A DNA stretch of 64,000 nt from contig NZ_CP011033.1 in the NCBI RefSeq assembly GCF_002310815.1, forward strand, positions 1 through 64,000, written 5' to 3'. The position numbers were made by a program, and so were the translations under genes. The notes beneath the pieces are model-generated. The model saw nothing but the letters and a program-made list of their open reading frames with translations, did not search any database and was not told where the DNA came from. This stretch comes from Pseudoalteromonas tunicata. Lineage in GTDB: Bacteria; Pseudomonadota; Gammaproteobacteria; Enterobacterales; Alteromonadaceae. This document shows positions 1-9,024 of the stretch, one piece after another (within the stretch, counting starts at the first letter, position 1; each line of letters starts with the position of its first letter).

Positions 1-160
1 TTAATTACCTTAACTTTAACCATATTCAACCTTATTTATTTATTCTATTCAATTAATCAGAAAATTATTTATTTTTAATTTATATACATGTCTACTACTT
101 TAATGGTTTACTTGTTTTTCAATGGACATTATACTAACAGCAATTAAGAGGGTTCATTGA
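1..160 (+). promoter_or_regulatory. parAB upstream region
   Basis: Very AT-rich leader before parA. It holds an AAGAGG ribosome binding site just upstream of the parA ATG. No iterons or clear operator can be made out in the short stretch that is visible, and the replication origin, if nearby, must lie outside the window. Confidence 0.4.
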
Positions 161-1396
161 ATGACAATAAAAAAATCAGCGTTAGATACCTATAAATTGC
201 TTAAAGCAACAGCAACTGTTGCAGAGCAATCATTAGAAGGACGCATTCAACATTATCGTGCTCATATTAAAGCCGAAGACAAAGAATTACGTACTTATAC
301 ACAAAAAGCTGCCGCTGATTTACTTGGTTGTAATAATCGCACACTTAAAAGAAAACATGACCAAGGCGATTTTGATATCCTTGAAATAAAACGAGGTGCG
401 AATGGTCACTACGCTTATACGTTAAGTAATATCTATGCAATGGCAGATATTATGGGTCTACGTCCAAGCCATCGTTTGCCAAGTGATAAGCTCCAAGTAA
501 TAGTTGTTAATTCATTAAAAGGTGGCTGTGGTAAAACAACAAGCTTAGTCAACATTGCAGCAGCCTTAGCAACCACAAATATTAAACGTTATCGTATAGG
601 CATTATTGATCTTGACCCTCAAGGTTCCTCTTCAAGTTTCTTTCCCCCAATAGCACATGATCCCATTACCGTTGGTGATTTAATGCGCGATTGTATTGAA
701 CTTGACGAAAACGAAGTATGGTCAGACGTAGTTTCTTCAGCCTTTTTACCCACTCATATTCCTAATATTCGTATTTTACCTTCAGGAATGGATGATTTTT
801 ATTTTGAGCATGAAACGGCTACACAATTAAAAGATCAAGTTGGTTACGATCAAACTCGCCATTATCATAAATTGCTAGAAAAAGTGATTGAGCCTGTTGC
901 CAGTGAGTTCGATCTTATTTTAATAGACACAGCACCTTCACTTAACTTTATGTTTTATAATGCATTAATGGCATCTACTGCGATGTTAATACCAGTTCAC
1001 CCAGAAGCTGTTGATTTTGATGCAAATAACAAATATTTAAAACGTTTAGGTGAGATTTATCACACTGTTGCAGCGCTTGGCCATGATGGTTGGGATTTTA
1101 TGCAATTTTTAGTTACCAACTACGTTAAAGGTAATCATTCACAACGTGACATAGTCAAAGATGTTAGAAGTGCTTTTGGTCGTCAAGTAATGAGTTATCC
1201 AATAAATCATAGTGCAGCCATTACTGCCAGTTCATCATCTTTTAATACTATTTTTGATCAAAAAACATCAGACAGCCTCGCAAGTCGTGAATCATTGATC
1301 AAAGCACAAGAAAATATTAAAGATGTTGTTGATGAACTCGAAATGTTGATCCGTTCAAATTGGGCTTCAACCCAATGTACATTAGAATCAGCATAA
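161..1396 (+). CDS. parA: ParA family partition ATPase (P1/chromosome II type)
   Basis: Segregation ATPase that moves ParB-bound centromeres along the nucleoid. The 411-residue length is that of large type Ia ParA proteins (P1/P7 and Vibrio ParA2), not the short chromosomal form. Residues 45-66 form a helix-turn-helix, expected to autorepress the parAB promoter. The deviant Walker A (KGGCGKTT) is at 120-127, LDPQGS at 151-156 and DTAPS at 256-260. It is followed 13 bp later by parB in the same direction, a standard partition operon. A good AAGAGG ribosome site supports the start. The family call is secure; that it serves a secondary chromosome rather than a plasmid is inference. Confidence 0.95.
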   Translation: MTIKKSALDTYKLLKATATVAEQSLEGRIQHYRAHIKAEDKELRTYTQKAAADLLGCNNRTLKRKHDQGDFDILEIKRGANGHYAYTLSNIYAMADIMGLRPSHRLPSDKLQVIVVNSLKGGCGKTTSLVNIAAALATTNIKRYRIGIIDLDPQGSSSSFFPPIAHDPITVGDLMRDCIELDENEVWSDVVSSAFLPTHIPNIRILPSGMDDFYFEHETATQLKDQVGYDQTRHYHKLLEKVIEPVASEFDLILIDTAPSLNFMFYNALMASTAMLIPVHPEAVDFDANNKYLKRLGEIYHTVAALGHDGWDFMQFLVTNYVKGNHSQRDIVKDVRSAFGRQVMSYPINHSAAITASSSSFNTIFDQKTSDSLASRESLIKAQENIKDVVDELEMLIRSNWASTQCTLESA

Positions 1397-1409
1397 GTAA
1401 GGGATTACC

Positions 1410-2381
1410 ATGGTAAAAAAACGTAAAAATGACACTCGAATCGATCCTTTTTCTACTTTTGTTGAAACGAGTAACCTAGATGCATTACTTGAAAGCGCAA
1501 GTGTTGGCCAAGAAATTACAATGCCAGCCCCTGCTGATCCTAACCGCTCAATTAAACTAACTTGTAAAATCATTAAATATAATGATATCGAACAGTTAAC
1601 TAAAGTTTATGGTAAAAACCGCCGTGTACAGTCATTATTAAATGAGCAAGCTGTTGCTGATATTCTACCCGCAATTAAAGCCGATAAACGTAACCAACAC
1701 CCTGCTCTTTGTTGGTCAAAAGAAGGCGTAGAATACGTATTAGCTGGCTCTAGACGCCGCAAAGCATGTCTGCTTGCAAAGGCCGATTATATCGTATTAA
1801 CCTCAAATGATTTTAACGATGAAGATGCCAAAATCTTAGCTGTATCATCAGATCAATACATAGCGCCAAGCTTATGGGAATTAGGTCAAGCATACAGCGA
1901 AACCAAACATGACCTGATCCAAGCAGGTAAAAAAGGCTCCTATCGTGAAATTGCAGAAGTCGAAGGAGTATCACATACTGCTATCGCTGATGCACTTAAA
2001 GCGTTTGATAAAATACCGAATGAAGTGATAGCTCTTTACCCTACCGCAAATTTTGTAGGTCGTGAGGTTGCTAAGAAAATCATTGCCGCTATTGAACTTA
2101 ATCAAGCTGTATTTTTTGATACTGTAACTGCAATAAAAAACAATCTTTCGAATTATCAGCAAGAAAGTGATGAAAAAACCGCAATTGCGATAACAAAAGC
2201 ATTAGTTGAACAGCCAACAGTTGAAATTCAAGCCAATCGTGAAAAGCTTGAATTTAATAGTGAATATATTATCGGTCATCGAAATCAAAAAACAGGCGAT
2301 TTAGTGATTAAAATTGATAACCGAGTACTCACCGATAAACGTTTTGAGCAACTTGAAAAGTTACTTGCGAATTTTAATTAA
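1410..2381 (+). CDS. parB: ParB family centromere-binding protein
   Basis: DNA-binding partner of the upstream ParA. The 323-residue protein has a ParB/Spo0J-like core with an arginine-rich AGSRRRKAC segment (about residues 113-121) corresponding to the CTPase/GERRxRA region of ParB proteins, then a helix-turn-helix around SYREIAEVEGVSHTAIADA. The C-terminal part would dimerise. It lies 13 bp after parA and is probably co-transcribed and repressed by the ParA HTH. Two hairpins with T runs follow the stop. The DNA site it binds is not known from the sequence; the nine TGTAAAGSSSCTTTACA palindromes farther along are candidates (inference). Confidence 0.92.
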   Translation: MVKKRKNDTRIDPFSTFVETSNLDALLESASVGQEITMPAPADPNRSIKLTCKIIKYNDIEQLTKVYGKNRRVQSLLNEQAVADILPAIKADKRNQHPALCWSKEGVEYVLAGSRRRKACLLAKADYIVLTSNDFNDEDAKILAVSSDQYIAPSLWELGQAYSETKHDLIQAGKKGSYREIAEVEGVSHTAIADALKAFDKIPNEVIALYPTANFVGREVAKKIIAAIELNQAVFFDTVTAIKNNLSNYQQESDEKTAIAITKALVEQPTVEIQANREKLEFNSEYIIGHRNQKTGDLVIKIDNRVLTDKRFEQLEKLLANFN

Positions 2382-2392
2382 TAAAAATTAAT

Positions 2393-2424
2393 CCAACTAA
2401 TATTATCTAGTTGGTTTACTTTTA
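2393..2424 (+). terminator. Terminator after parB
   Basis: Seven-bp stem CCAACTA/TAGTTGG with an 8-nt loop followed by a T-rich tract, 12 bp after the parB stop codon. Confidence 0.55.
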
Positions 2425-2433
2425 CTCTTTAAA

Positions 2434-2454
2434 GTTAGTAAAAAATTGATCTGA
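2434..2454 (+). repeat. 21-bp motif copy (GTTAGTAAAA-N3-TGATCTGA)
   Basis: Exact match to the 21-bp motif seen about eighteen times in the window. Here its right end forms the left arm of the hairpin that follows. Confidence 0.6.
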
Positions 2455-2485
2455 GGTTAAATATTTGCCTCAGATTTTTTCTTTT
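2450..2485 (+). terminator. Second terminator after parB
   Basis: Perfect stem TCTGAGG/CCTCAGA followed by TTTTTTCTTTTTT. This is a strong intrinsic terminator separating parAB from the helicase gene. Confidence 0.75.
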
Positions 2486-2596
2486 TTAATTCGCATTTTC
2501 ATCAACTTGAGCAATTCTAATTTATATCTTTTAGTGCTTTAGATCTCTGAGCGAACAGCATATACTGGCTGGATAATTCGATTTTTGCAGAGTGTC

Positions 2597-5500
2597 ATGG
2601 CTAAAGGCTTTACCAAAAAAGATTTATTATCCCTGTTTGATGAAATCAAAACAGAGCAAGCTCGTGAATTCCCGCTAACTGAGATTTTTTTAAAACGGTA
2701 CTTTAAACCTGCAGTACTTGAAAACGCCAAACAGTACTTAACCAATAAGCAAATTGGCCAAATCGATGCCAATAATGACTTTTCTCAAATCACTTCTGAG
2801 GTGTTCAATAGCTTGGCTGAGCCAAGTCATCAACACATTCAAATTATACGTGATAATGCTAACATCACTTTAAATGCCCATTGTTCTTGCAAAGTTCAGC
2901 GTAAGTGTAAACACATTGCTGCCGTTTTATTGAAATTAAAAACTGAGCATTCTGGTGAATTTGGCCAAAATTATTTATTGCATGATTGGTTTAATCAATT
3001 AGAAAAACTAAAAGTAAATCAAAAACCTCTAAATAAAGATGTCATTTTATTTGTTATTGAACCTTTCAAAGGTTCATTAATTGTTACCCCTAAAGTTGCC
3101 TCTGTTGCCAAAAATGGTAAGTTCGGTCTTGGTCGTTTATTAACCGAAAAGCAGCTTAGTAGCCAAGTAACACCTGAAAATTTAGATGAAGCAGATTTTC
3201 GCTTAATAAGTTGGATCCGCTCGCAAAATACATTTGGTAAATTGATGTTAGAGGGCCAATGGGGCGCAATTGCATTATTAAAATTAATTGCAACAGAGCG
3301 TTGTTTTTGGCAAGACTCTCGTGATGCACTAAGCATGACGAATAGTCGACCGCTTGAATTCAATTGGCACAACGAAGGTAATAATCTTTCCTTACAAGCA
3401 AATGTAACCGGTTGTAAAAGTTGGCAATTATTTAATACTGTACCACCTTATTTTATTGATGTTGAACAGTTGGTTATTGGCGAATTAGTAACGCCACTAC
3501 AGAGTGATGAAATCAAGCACCTGCTTACTATGCCTGTCATTAATACAAATATGCAGACTCAAGTCGAGCAGCGCTTTAACCAGCTATTTGGCATGTCTGT
3601 TATTAAACAAAACGGCGAGGTAAGTCGTAAAGTAAAAAAGTTATCCATTAAACCGGTTATTAGTTTTGAATACTTTAATCAAAACCCGGTGGTACGATTA
3701 CAATTTCAGTATCCAAATGAACTTCTTAACAGTGAAAGCGAGTTACAAGATAACTCGTTAGGGCGAAATCTTAGTTTTGAAAATACCTGTATCAATCGTT
3801 TAAAAAATGCTGGTTTTGTTGACTGTAAAGGCCCTTTACAGCATGTGGAATATTACAGTTTAGCCATTTCTGCGGAGCGCCCTGCTTTATGGCATTGTTT
3901 TGTTAATGAGATTACTCAAAACCTTAAAAAAGATGGCTGGCAAATTAATGGCCAAGCTTTGCAGCAAGACGAGATTACCGAAGGTCAATTAATGGTTCAC
4001 CTTAGTCGGGATAAGAAAAATAAACTTGTAATAGAGCCTTATTTTTTTCTGGCTGATAAACGTTATGCATTTGCTGACTTTTTAACTATTAGTTCGCTTT
4101 GTAATAATACCGCGCAAACCTTTTATTATATTTGCCTACCTAATGAGCGTTGGGTTGCATTTGCAAAAGTCGACGTCGAAATTTTAATCGCATTTTACCA
4201 AGAGTTTTATCAAGGAAAAAAGTACCCTAAACGCCTTAATTTGCCACTTGCGTATGCTCGAAAACTTTCAGGGTTTCAAAAATCACAAATCACCAGTGAT
4301 GAAGCCAGTCTATTGGAACTCACTCAACTGGTAGCAAAAGATGATTTTGGCGCAAAGTTACAAGTGCCCAAAAAACTTAACGCGACCTTACGTGATTATC
4401 AAATTCATGGATTACATTGGTTACGTTTTTTAAAGAAGTTTCAACTTGGTGGTATTTTAGCTGATGACATGGGGCTTGGAAAAACCTTACAAACCATCGC
4501 TTTTTTATTGGCAGAGCAAGGTAAAGGGAAAGTAAAACTTCCTTCTTTAATTATTTGCCCAACCAGCTTAGTGAATAACTGGTTGCAGGAGTTGCAACGT
4601 TTTGCGCCAAGTTTAAATGTGGTTGTTAGTTTTGGTAGCCAACGGCAAAAGCAATTTGTGAAATTGTCAAAAGCGGATTGTGTTATTACAACCTATCCAC
4701 TTTTAGTTCGTGATGAAGCTATTTTTAACGATATAGCGTTTGAGCACGTTATTTTAGACGAAGCGCAAACCATTAAAAATATCAATGCAAAAGTATCTAG
4801 GCATGTTAAGGCGCTTAACAGCAACTTTAATTTATGCCTAAGTGGTACTCCGGTTGAAAATAATTTAAGTGAGCTTAAGTCTCTGCTTGATTTCGCTATG
4901 CCAGGATTACTGCCATCACAAACGCATTTCAAAGAGTTTTATCAAACCCCGATTGAAAAAGAGCATAACCAATTACGTGCTGATCAATTAAAAGAGTTAG
5001 TTAAACCCTTTTTGCTACGTCGTACTAAAGCGCAAGTGGTAACTGAGCTGCCGGCTAAAACCGAAATGGTAAAAATGCTTGAACTCATGCCTTCTCAACA
5101 AAAATGTTATGGTGAAATTCGCCAAAAAATGGAATTTAAACTCAAGGACTTATTTGCTGAAATTGGCATAGATAAGAGTCGATTGGCATTCCTTGAGGCC
5201 TTACTTAAACTACGCCAAATTTGTTGTTCACCTCAATTACTATCTGACGAAGGGCTGCAATTTAGTTTTGCAGACAGTACCAAACTCGATTGGTTAGCTA
5301 AGCACTTACCTGCAATGTTACAACAAGGTCGTAAAGTGATTATTTTTAGTCAATTTACCAGTATGTTGAGTTTAATTGAACAGCAATTACAAGCACTTAA
5401 CTTAGGTTATGCGATTTTGACCGGGCAAACTCGTGATCGTCAAAGTGCTGTTGATTCATTTCAACAAGGTGATAAAAGTATCTTTTTGATCAGTTTAAAA

Positions 5501-5779
5501 GCAGGTGGCACCGGATTAAATTTAACCGCGGCAGATACGGTTATTCACTTTGATCCATGGTGGAATCCAGCTGTTGAGCAACAAGCAACCGATAGAGCTT
5601 ATCGTATTGGCCAGAAAAAACCGGTATTTGTGTATAAGCTGATTTGCCAAGATACCATTGAAGAACGAGTCTACGAAATGCAACAAAATAAAGCTGCATT
5701 AGCTGAATCGTTTTTTGATGCGGCGAGTAAGCAGTTTAGTGTTAGTTCAGCAGAAGAGATTTTGGCTTTATTAAAATAA
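2597..5779 (+). CDS. SNF2-family DNA helicase with SWIM zinc finger
   Basis: Swi2/Snf2-type double-strand DNA translocase of about 1060 residues, not itself a true strand-separating helicase by family. A SWIM zinc finger (CxC...CKH, about residues 96-107) is followed by a long middle region and then the SNF2 motor: Walker A DDMGLGKT near 623, DEAQ near 721, and the second RecA lobe ending in DRAYRIGQKKP. Families of this layout remodel protein-DNA complexes; the target is unknown. The ATG at 2597 is preferred over an in-frame TTG at 2585 because no ribosome site favours the TTG. It stands alone between the parAB terminators and the hairpin at 5893-5920. Confidence 0.9.
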   Translation: MAKGFTKKDLLSLFDEIKTEQAREFPLTEIFLKRYFKPAVLENAKQYLTNKQIGQIDANNDFSQITSEVFNSLAEPSHQHIQIIRDNANITLNAHCSCKVQRKCKHIAAVLLKLKTEHSGEFGQNYLLHDWFNQLEKLKVNQKPLNKDVILFVIEPFKGSLIVTPKVASVAKNGKFGLGRLLTEKQLSSQVTPENLDEADFRLISWIRSQNTFGKLMLEGQWGAIALLKLIATERCFWQDSRDALSMTNSRPLEFNWHNEGNNLSLQANVTGCKSWQLFNTVPPYFIDVEQLVIGELVTPLQSDEIKHLLTMPVINTNMQTQVEQRFNQLFGMSVIKQNGEVSRKVKKLSIKPVISFEYFNQNPVVRLQFQYPNELLNSESELQDNSLGRNLSFENTCINRLKNAGFVDCKGPLQHVEYYSLAISAERPALWHCFVNEITQNLKKDGWQINGQALQQDEITEGQLMVHLSRDKKNKLVIEPYFFLADKRYAFADFLTISSLCNNTAQTFYYICLPNERWVAFAKVDVEILIAFYQEFYQGKKYPKRLNLPLAYARKLSGFQKSQITSDEASLLELTQLVAKDDFGAKLQVPKKLNATLRDYQIHGLHWLRFLKKFQLGGILADDMGLGKTLQTIAFLLAEQGKGKVKLPSLIICPTSLVNNWLQELQRFAPSLNVVVSFGSQRQKQFVKLSKADCVITTYPLLVRDEAIFNDIAFEHVILDEAQTIKNINAKVSRHVKALNSNFNLCLSGTPVENNLSELKSLLDFAMPGLLPSQTHFKEFYQTPIEKEHNQLRADQLKELVKPFLLRRTKAQVVTELPAKTEMVKMLELMPSQQKCYGEIRQKMEFKLKDLFAEIGIDKSRLAFLEALLKLRQICCSPQLLSDEGLQFSFADSTKLDWLAKHLPAMLQQGRKVIIFSQFTSMLSLIEQQLQALNLGYAILTGQTRDRQSAVDSFQQGDKSIFLISLKAGGTGLNLTAADTVIHFDPWWNPAVEQQATDRAYRIGQKKPVFVYKLICQDTIEERVYEMQQNKAALAESFFDAASKQFSVSSAEEILALLK

Positions 5780-5864
5780 TTTTATTATTTGTTTGAACTT
5801 ATAGTTGCTTGGTGTGTCTACTTTAATAGTTGTGATTTGTTACTGATTCCCGGTTTCAATTTTG

Positions 5865-7085
5865 TTACTCCTTTGTTTGTTTTTGTCTAAAAGCCAACCT
5901 AATTAGGTTGGCTTTTTTTTGCGTTATTTGTTGAATAAATAGAGTTAAACACCCCGCTAGAATCCCCCAAAGTGGTGAGCCAATATTCAGTAGCACCAAA
6001 TCCGACGCCGTAACTAAAAAGGTGATCATGGATGCTTCTAGATAATATGATTCAGACAAAGCGAGTTTTAAGCTACTCGCAATTGTGCCAAAAAGGGCTA
6101 TACCGGCTAGAGCAAGAATGAGCGCGCTGGGCATCGCATCTAATAGGCTGATTAAAGTGCCACTGCCAATGGCGAGCAAAATATAGAATAACCCTGCAGC
6201 GACGCTTCCTAAAAAGCGTTTATTTGGATTAGGATTCACCTCTGGCGTCATACATATTGCTGCGGTGATCGCTGCAAAATTAATCGCATAACCACCAAAA
6301 GGCGCGATGAGTATATTGGTGGCGCCTGTGATTGTTAATGTTTTTGAGATTGGAACTGGATAATTGTGGGCTTGCATCACAGCAATTCCAGGTAAGTTTT
6401 GTGATGCCATCGTGACAATAAAAAGAGGTAAACCTATATTCATCACAGCAGGCCAGCTCCACTGTGGGTTGGTAAATTGAAGTGTTGCCAATTTAAATTC
6501 TAATGCTGAAAAGTTTAGTAGTTGCAAAGACCAAGCGACGATAAGTCCAACAATTAATACCATGATCATGCACCATCTAGGGCTTATCAATTTAGTTATA
6601 AGGTAGGTTATGAGCATGCTGGCAATTAATGCCGTTTGTTGAGGCAATAAATTAAAGACATCAATTCCAAAACCTACAAGTACACCTGCAAGCATCGCGC
6701 TTGCTAAAGGTAATGGAATGCGGCGCATCAATTTTTCGAATAACCCTGTTACTCCAGAAATAAAAATCAGTACAGCACAAAAAATGAATGCGCCTGTAGC
6801 TTGTTCTAAGGTAAACCCTTGGCTGCTTGAAATGAGTAATGCCGCACCAGGTGTGGACCAAGCAATTAAAATAGGCACTCGGTAAAGCACTGATAATGTG
6901 ATAGAAAGTATTCCCATGCTCAAACCAAGGACCATGAGCCAGCTTGCGACTAAGTCGGCATTCCCGCCTAAGTTAACAACAGCTTGGTAAATAAGCGCCA
7001 CAGAGCTGGTGAACCCAACAAGTACAGCGATAAAACCAGCTGTTAATGCATTTGCACCTTGATGTATATGCTGTATTTTTATCAT
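5865..7085 (-). CDS. BenE-family benzoate/H+ symporter-like transporter
   Basis: Inner-membrane transporter of 406 residues with about twelve hydrophobic segments and the BenE-type glycine-rich segments (STPGAALL, FGGYAINFAA). BenE proteins import benzoate with protons, but no benzoate degradation genes are present here, so the substrate is unproven. It is divergent from an XRE-cupin regulator and shares an intergenic inverted repeat that is a likely operator. Unusually, the last 20 or so codons overlap the plus-strand terminator hairpin at 5893-5920 (encoding the KANLIRLAF region), so that structure is part of the coding sequence. Confidence 0.85.
   Translation of the reverse strand: MIKIQHIHQGANALTAGFIAVLVGFTSSVALIYQAVVNLGGNADLVASWLMVLGLSMGILSITLSVLYRVPILIAWSTPGAALLISSSQGFTLEQATGAFIFCAVLIFISGVTGLFEKLMRRIPLPLASAMLAGVLVGFGIDVFNLLPQQTALIASMLITYLITKLISPRWCMIMVLIVGLIVAWSLQLLNFSALEFKLATLQFTNPQWSWPAVMNIGLPLFIVTMASQNLPGIAVMQAHNYPVPISKTLTITGATNILIAPFGGYAINFAAITAAICMTPEVNPNPNKRFLGSVAAGLFYILLAIGSGTLISLLDAMPSALILALAGIALFGTIASSLKLALSESYYLEASMITFLVTASDLVLLNIGSPLWGILAGCLTLFIQQITQKKANLIRLAFRQKQTKE
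5893..5920 (+). terminator. Intrinsic terminator inside the 3' end of the transporter gene
   Basis: Perfect 20-nt palindrome GCCAACCTAATTAGGTTGGC followed by eight T on the plus strand. It terminates transcription coming from the helicase gene. The same GCCAACC/GGTTGGC stem recurs at 7917 and 8124. Confidence 0.8.
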
Positions 7086-7091
7086 TATTAT

Positions 7092-7147
7092 TTGTGCGTT
7101 ATAACGTATGTTGGCTTTAAATTAACATTGTATGTTATAACGCACAA
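7092..7147. promoter_or_regulatory. Divergent promoter with inverted-repeat operator
   Basis: TTGTGCGTTATAAC at 7092 is mirrored exactly by GTTATAACGCACAA ending at 7147. Each arm also contains a small palindrome around GTTATAAC. Placed between the BenE-like transporter and its divergent regulator, this is the expected binding site of that regulator. Confidence 0.65.
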
Positions 7148-7190
7148 TCAAAGTTAGGCTGTTTTTTAAACTTTTTAATCAGAGGTGGTT

Positions 7191-7769
7191 TTGAATCAAA
7201 CGGACAATCATGGCCCTATTCTCGCTAGGCAATTAAAGCGCGCTCGACAACATCGTAAGTGGAGTTTAGAACTTTGTGCTACCCACACCGGTGTTTCTAA
7301 GGCAATGTTAGGTCAAATTGAACGAGGAGAGTCAAGCCCTACTGTTGCAACGCTCTGGAAAATCGCAACAGGCTTTACGCTTCCTTTATCTTATTTTTTA
7401 TTAACGCCGGGTCAGGATAGTGGAGTCGAGGTGCCTGATGACGCCGCTTTTCAAATTCAACGTAATTTAAATGACTTGCAAATAAAAACCTTGTTGCCCT
7501 TTGATAGTATTACTCGGTTTGAGCTGTTTCAGATTGTGATAAATCCTGGTTACAGTCATTTATCATTACCGCATAACCATGGGGTGATAGAGCATATAGT
7601 CGTCATCAGTGGCGCGATTGAATATTTACTTAATGATAATTGGCTACGCTTAACGGCAGGGCAAGTTGCTAAGTTTTGTGCTGATCAGCCTCATGGTTAT
7701 CGCAATGTAACGCAACAAACGGCTGTATTTCATAATTTAATTTTTTATGGCGAGTCATATTCAGGGTAA
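7191..7769 (+). CDS. XRE-family regulator with C-terminal cupin domain
   Basis: Transcription factor of about 192 residues. The N-terminal XRE helix-turn-helix covers roughly residues 10-65 (LARQLKRARQ, GVSKAMLGQIERGESSPTV). The C-terminal cupin fold (PHNHGVIEHIVV, then FCADQPHGYRNV) probably senses a small ligand. Such proteins often control an adjacent transporter, and this one is divergent from a BenE-like gene with a shared inverted repeat between them. The TTG at 7191 follows AGAGG by five bases and is preferred; a GTG at 7185 in the same frame is possible but overlaps the ribosome site. The ligand is unknown. Confidence 0.85.
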   Translation: MNQTDNHGPILARQLKRARQHRKWSLELCATHTGVSKAMLGQIERGESSPTVATLWKIATGFTLPLSYFLLTPGQDSGVEVPDDAAFQIQRNLNDLQIKTLLPFDSITRFELFQIVINPGYSHLSLPHNHGVIEHIVVISGAIEYLLNDNWLRLTAGQVAKFCADQPHGYRNVTQQTAVFHNLIFYGESYSG

Positions 7770-7879
7770 TGTTTAGTTTTCAGTGATTAAAAAACAATCA
7801 AAAAATATTAAAATTAGTGTGAACTTAACTAAAAATAGTCAGTCTATATTTACAGTGCTTAGGCGCTATCCCTGAAAGT

Positions 7880-7942
7880 TAGATTTCCCCCTTGATTACT
7901 AATCTTAGTAATAATGGCCAACCAATAGGTTGGCTTTTTGTT
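7880..7942 (+). ncRNA. Candidate C-rich small RNA, copy 1
   Basis: An unpaired TTTCCCCC run (7884-7891) is followed by the hairpin ATTACTAATCTTAGTAAT (7895-7912) and then the terminator GCCAACC/GGTTGGC with five T (7917-7939). The same order of elements recurs about 200 bp downstream. No reading frame covers it. The layout of C-rich single strand, hairpin and terminator resembles sRNAs that pair with ribosome binding sites; the 5' end is not defined. Confidence 0.4.
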
Positions 7943-8084
7943 TTTCTACGGTTTAATTTTTGGTAATAACGATTTCAATTAGCTCAGTAAAAAAAATGAA
8001 TTATTTTAATTTATTTTGAACTAACAGAATTGTCGGTTGTCTATTTATATAGTTGTGATGTTGTTTTCTTGTTTGTGTTAAATG

Positions 8085-8156
8085 TTTTCCCCCCGATTGA
8101 TTACTAAGTTTAGTAATGTTTAAGCCAACCTTTTTAGGTTGGCTTTTTATTTTTTC
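8085..8156 (+). ncRNA. Candidate C-rich small RNA, copy 2
   Basis: TTTTCCCCCC (8085-8094) is followed by the hairpin ATTACTAAGTTTAGTAAT (8100-8117) and the terminator AGCCAACC/GGTTGGCT with a T run (8123-8156). It is a sibling of the element at 7880-7942, with conserved stems and changed loops. It lies just upstream of the WYL regulator, and its terminator rules out an upstream ATG at 8116 as the start of that gene. Confidence 0.42.
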
Positions 8157-8196
8157 ATTGTACTATCAAGGAGGTATTTTTTTAGGAGCGCGTACA

Positions 8197-9021
8197 ATGA
8201 GAAAAGATGACTTATTACGATATCAATTAATTGAAGTCATTTTGCTCTGGGAAGGCCGTTTAACTGCTCGTCATTTAACGGATTATTTTTCTATAAGCCG
8301 TCCTTCGGCTCAAAAAAGTATTACAGATTATAAAGAACTTAATCCAACCGCATTTGCGCGTAATAATAGCGAAAAAGGCCACATTGCGGTCGCTGGTTTT
8401 GAACCTTTGTTTATCTCAAGTGATTTTGCCCAGTATCAGCAATTTTTTGCGGCTCAACCTGAGTCTGATTCCCCATTACATTTTGCAATTGAATTATTAC
8501 CCGTGCCTTTACGTAATGTTACTCCAGAATGGGTTAGGCCAATTTTGTTAGCGATAAAACAGTCTCTTCGACTCGATATTGGCTACTTGTCATTATCAAG
8601 TCCTGATTATGAAGATCGTATTATTCAGCCTCATAGCATTGTATTTGATGGTTTCAGGTACCATGTCAGAGGGTTTTGTGAGAAAAATCAAGATTTTCGA
8701 GATTTTGTTTTATCGCGTTTTAATGGTGAGTTTGTTTTTGAAGGGGCTGCAACACATACCGCAGCAGACGATTTGCTTTGGCAAACTTGGCTTGATGTCG
8801 TGATTTGTCCAGATCAGCGCCTTGCCCTAAAGCAACGTCAATGCATTGAGTTTGATTATCAAATGCAAGATGGTAAAAAAGTGATCCGTACTCGTGCCGC
8901 ATTGCTTAATTATTTATTACAGCGATTACGAGTCGATATTTATCAAACAGATGCACAATCACAGCAAATTATTATTGAGCCTGAATGTCGCAAGGCACTG
9001 TCGCCATATTTAAACCGCTAA
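8197..9021 (+). CDS. WYL-domain transcriptional regulator (BrxR/CapW-like)
   Basis: Protein of 274 residues with an N-terminal winged helix (about residues 5-60, LTARHLTDYFSISRPSAQKS), a middle region, and a WYL-type ligand-binding domain (about 130-200, HSIVFDGFRYHVRGFC then FRDFVLSRF), plus a short C-terminal domain. The arrangement matches BrxR/CapW repressors that often guard phage-defence islands. No recognisable defence gene is adjacent here, so it is an orphan or controls a distant target. The ATG at 8197 has AGGAG eight bases upstream; the upstream in-frame ATG lies within a terminator and is rejected. Confidence 0.8.
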   Translation: MRKDDLLRYQLIEVILLWEGRLTARHLTDYFSISRPSAQKSITDYKELNPTAFARNNSEKGHIAVAGFEPLFISSDFAQYQQFFAAQPESDSPLHFAIELLPVPLRNVTPEWVRPILLAIKQSLRLDIGYLSLSSPDYEDRIIQPHSIVFDGFRYHVRGFCEKNQDFRDFVLSRFNGEFVFEGAATHTAADDLLWQTWLDVVICPDQRLALKQRQCIEFDYQMQDGKKVIRTRAALLNYLLQRLRVDIYQTDAQSQQIIIEPECRKALSPYLNR

Positions 9022-9024
9022 GCA

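Noticed and set aside
8116..8196. Longer N-terminus for the WYL regulator
   Set aside because: The extra 27 codons cross the sRNA-type terminator, and the ribosome site AGGAG is placed for the ATG at 8197.
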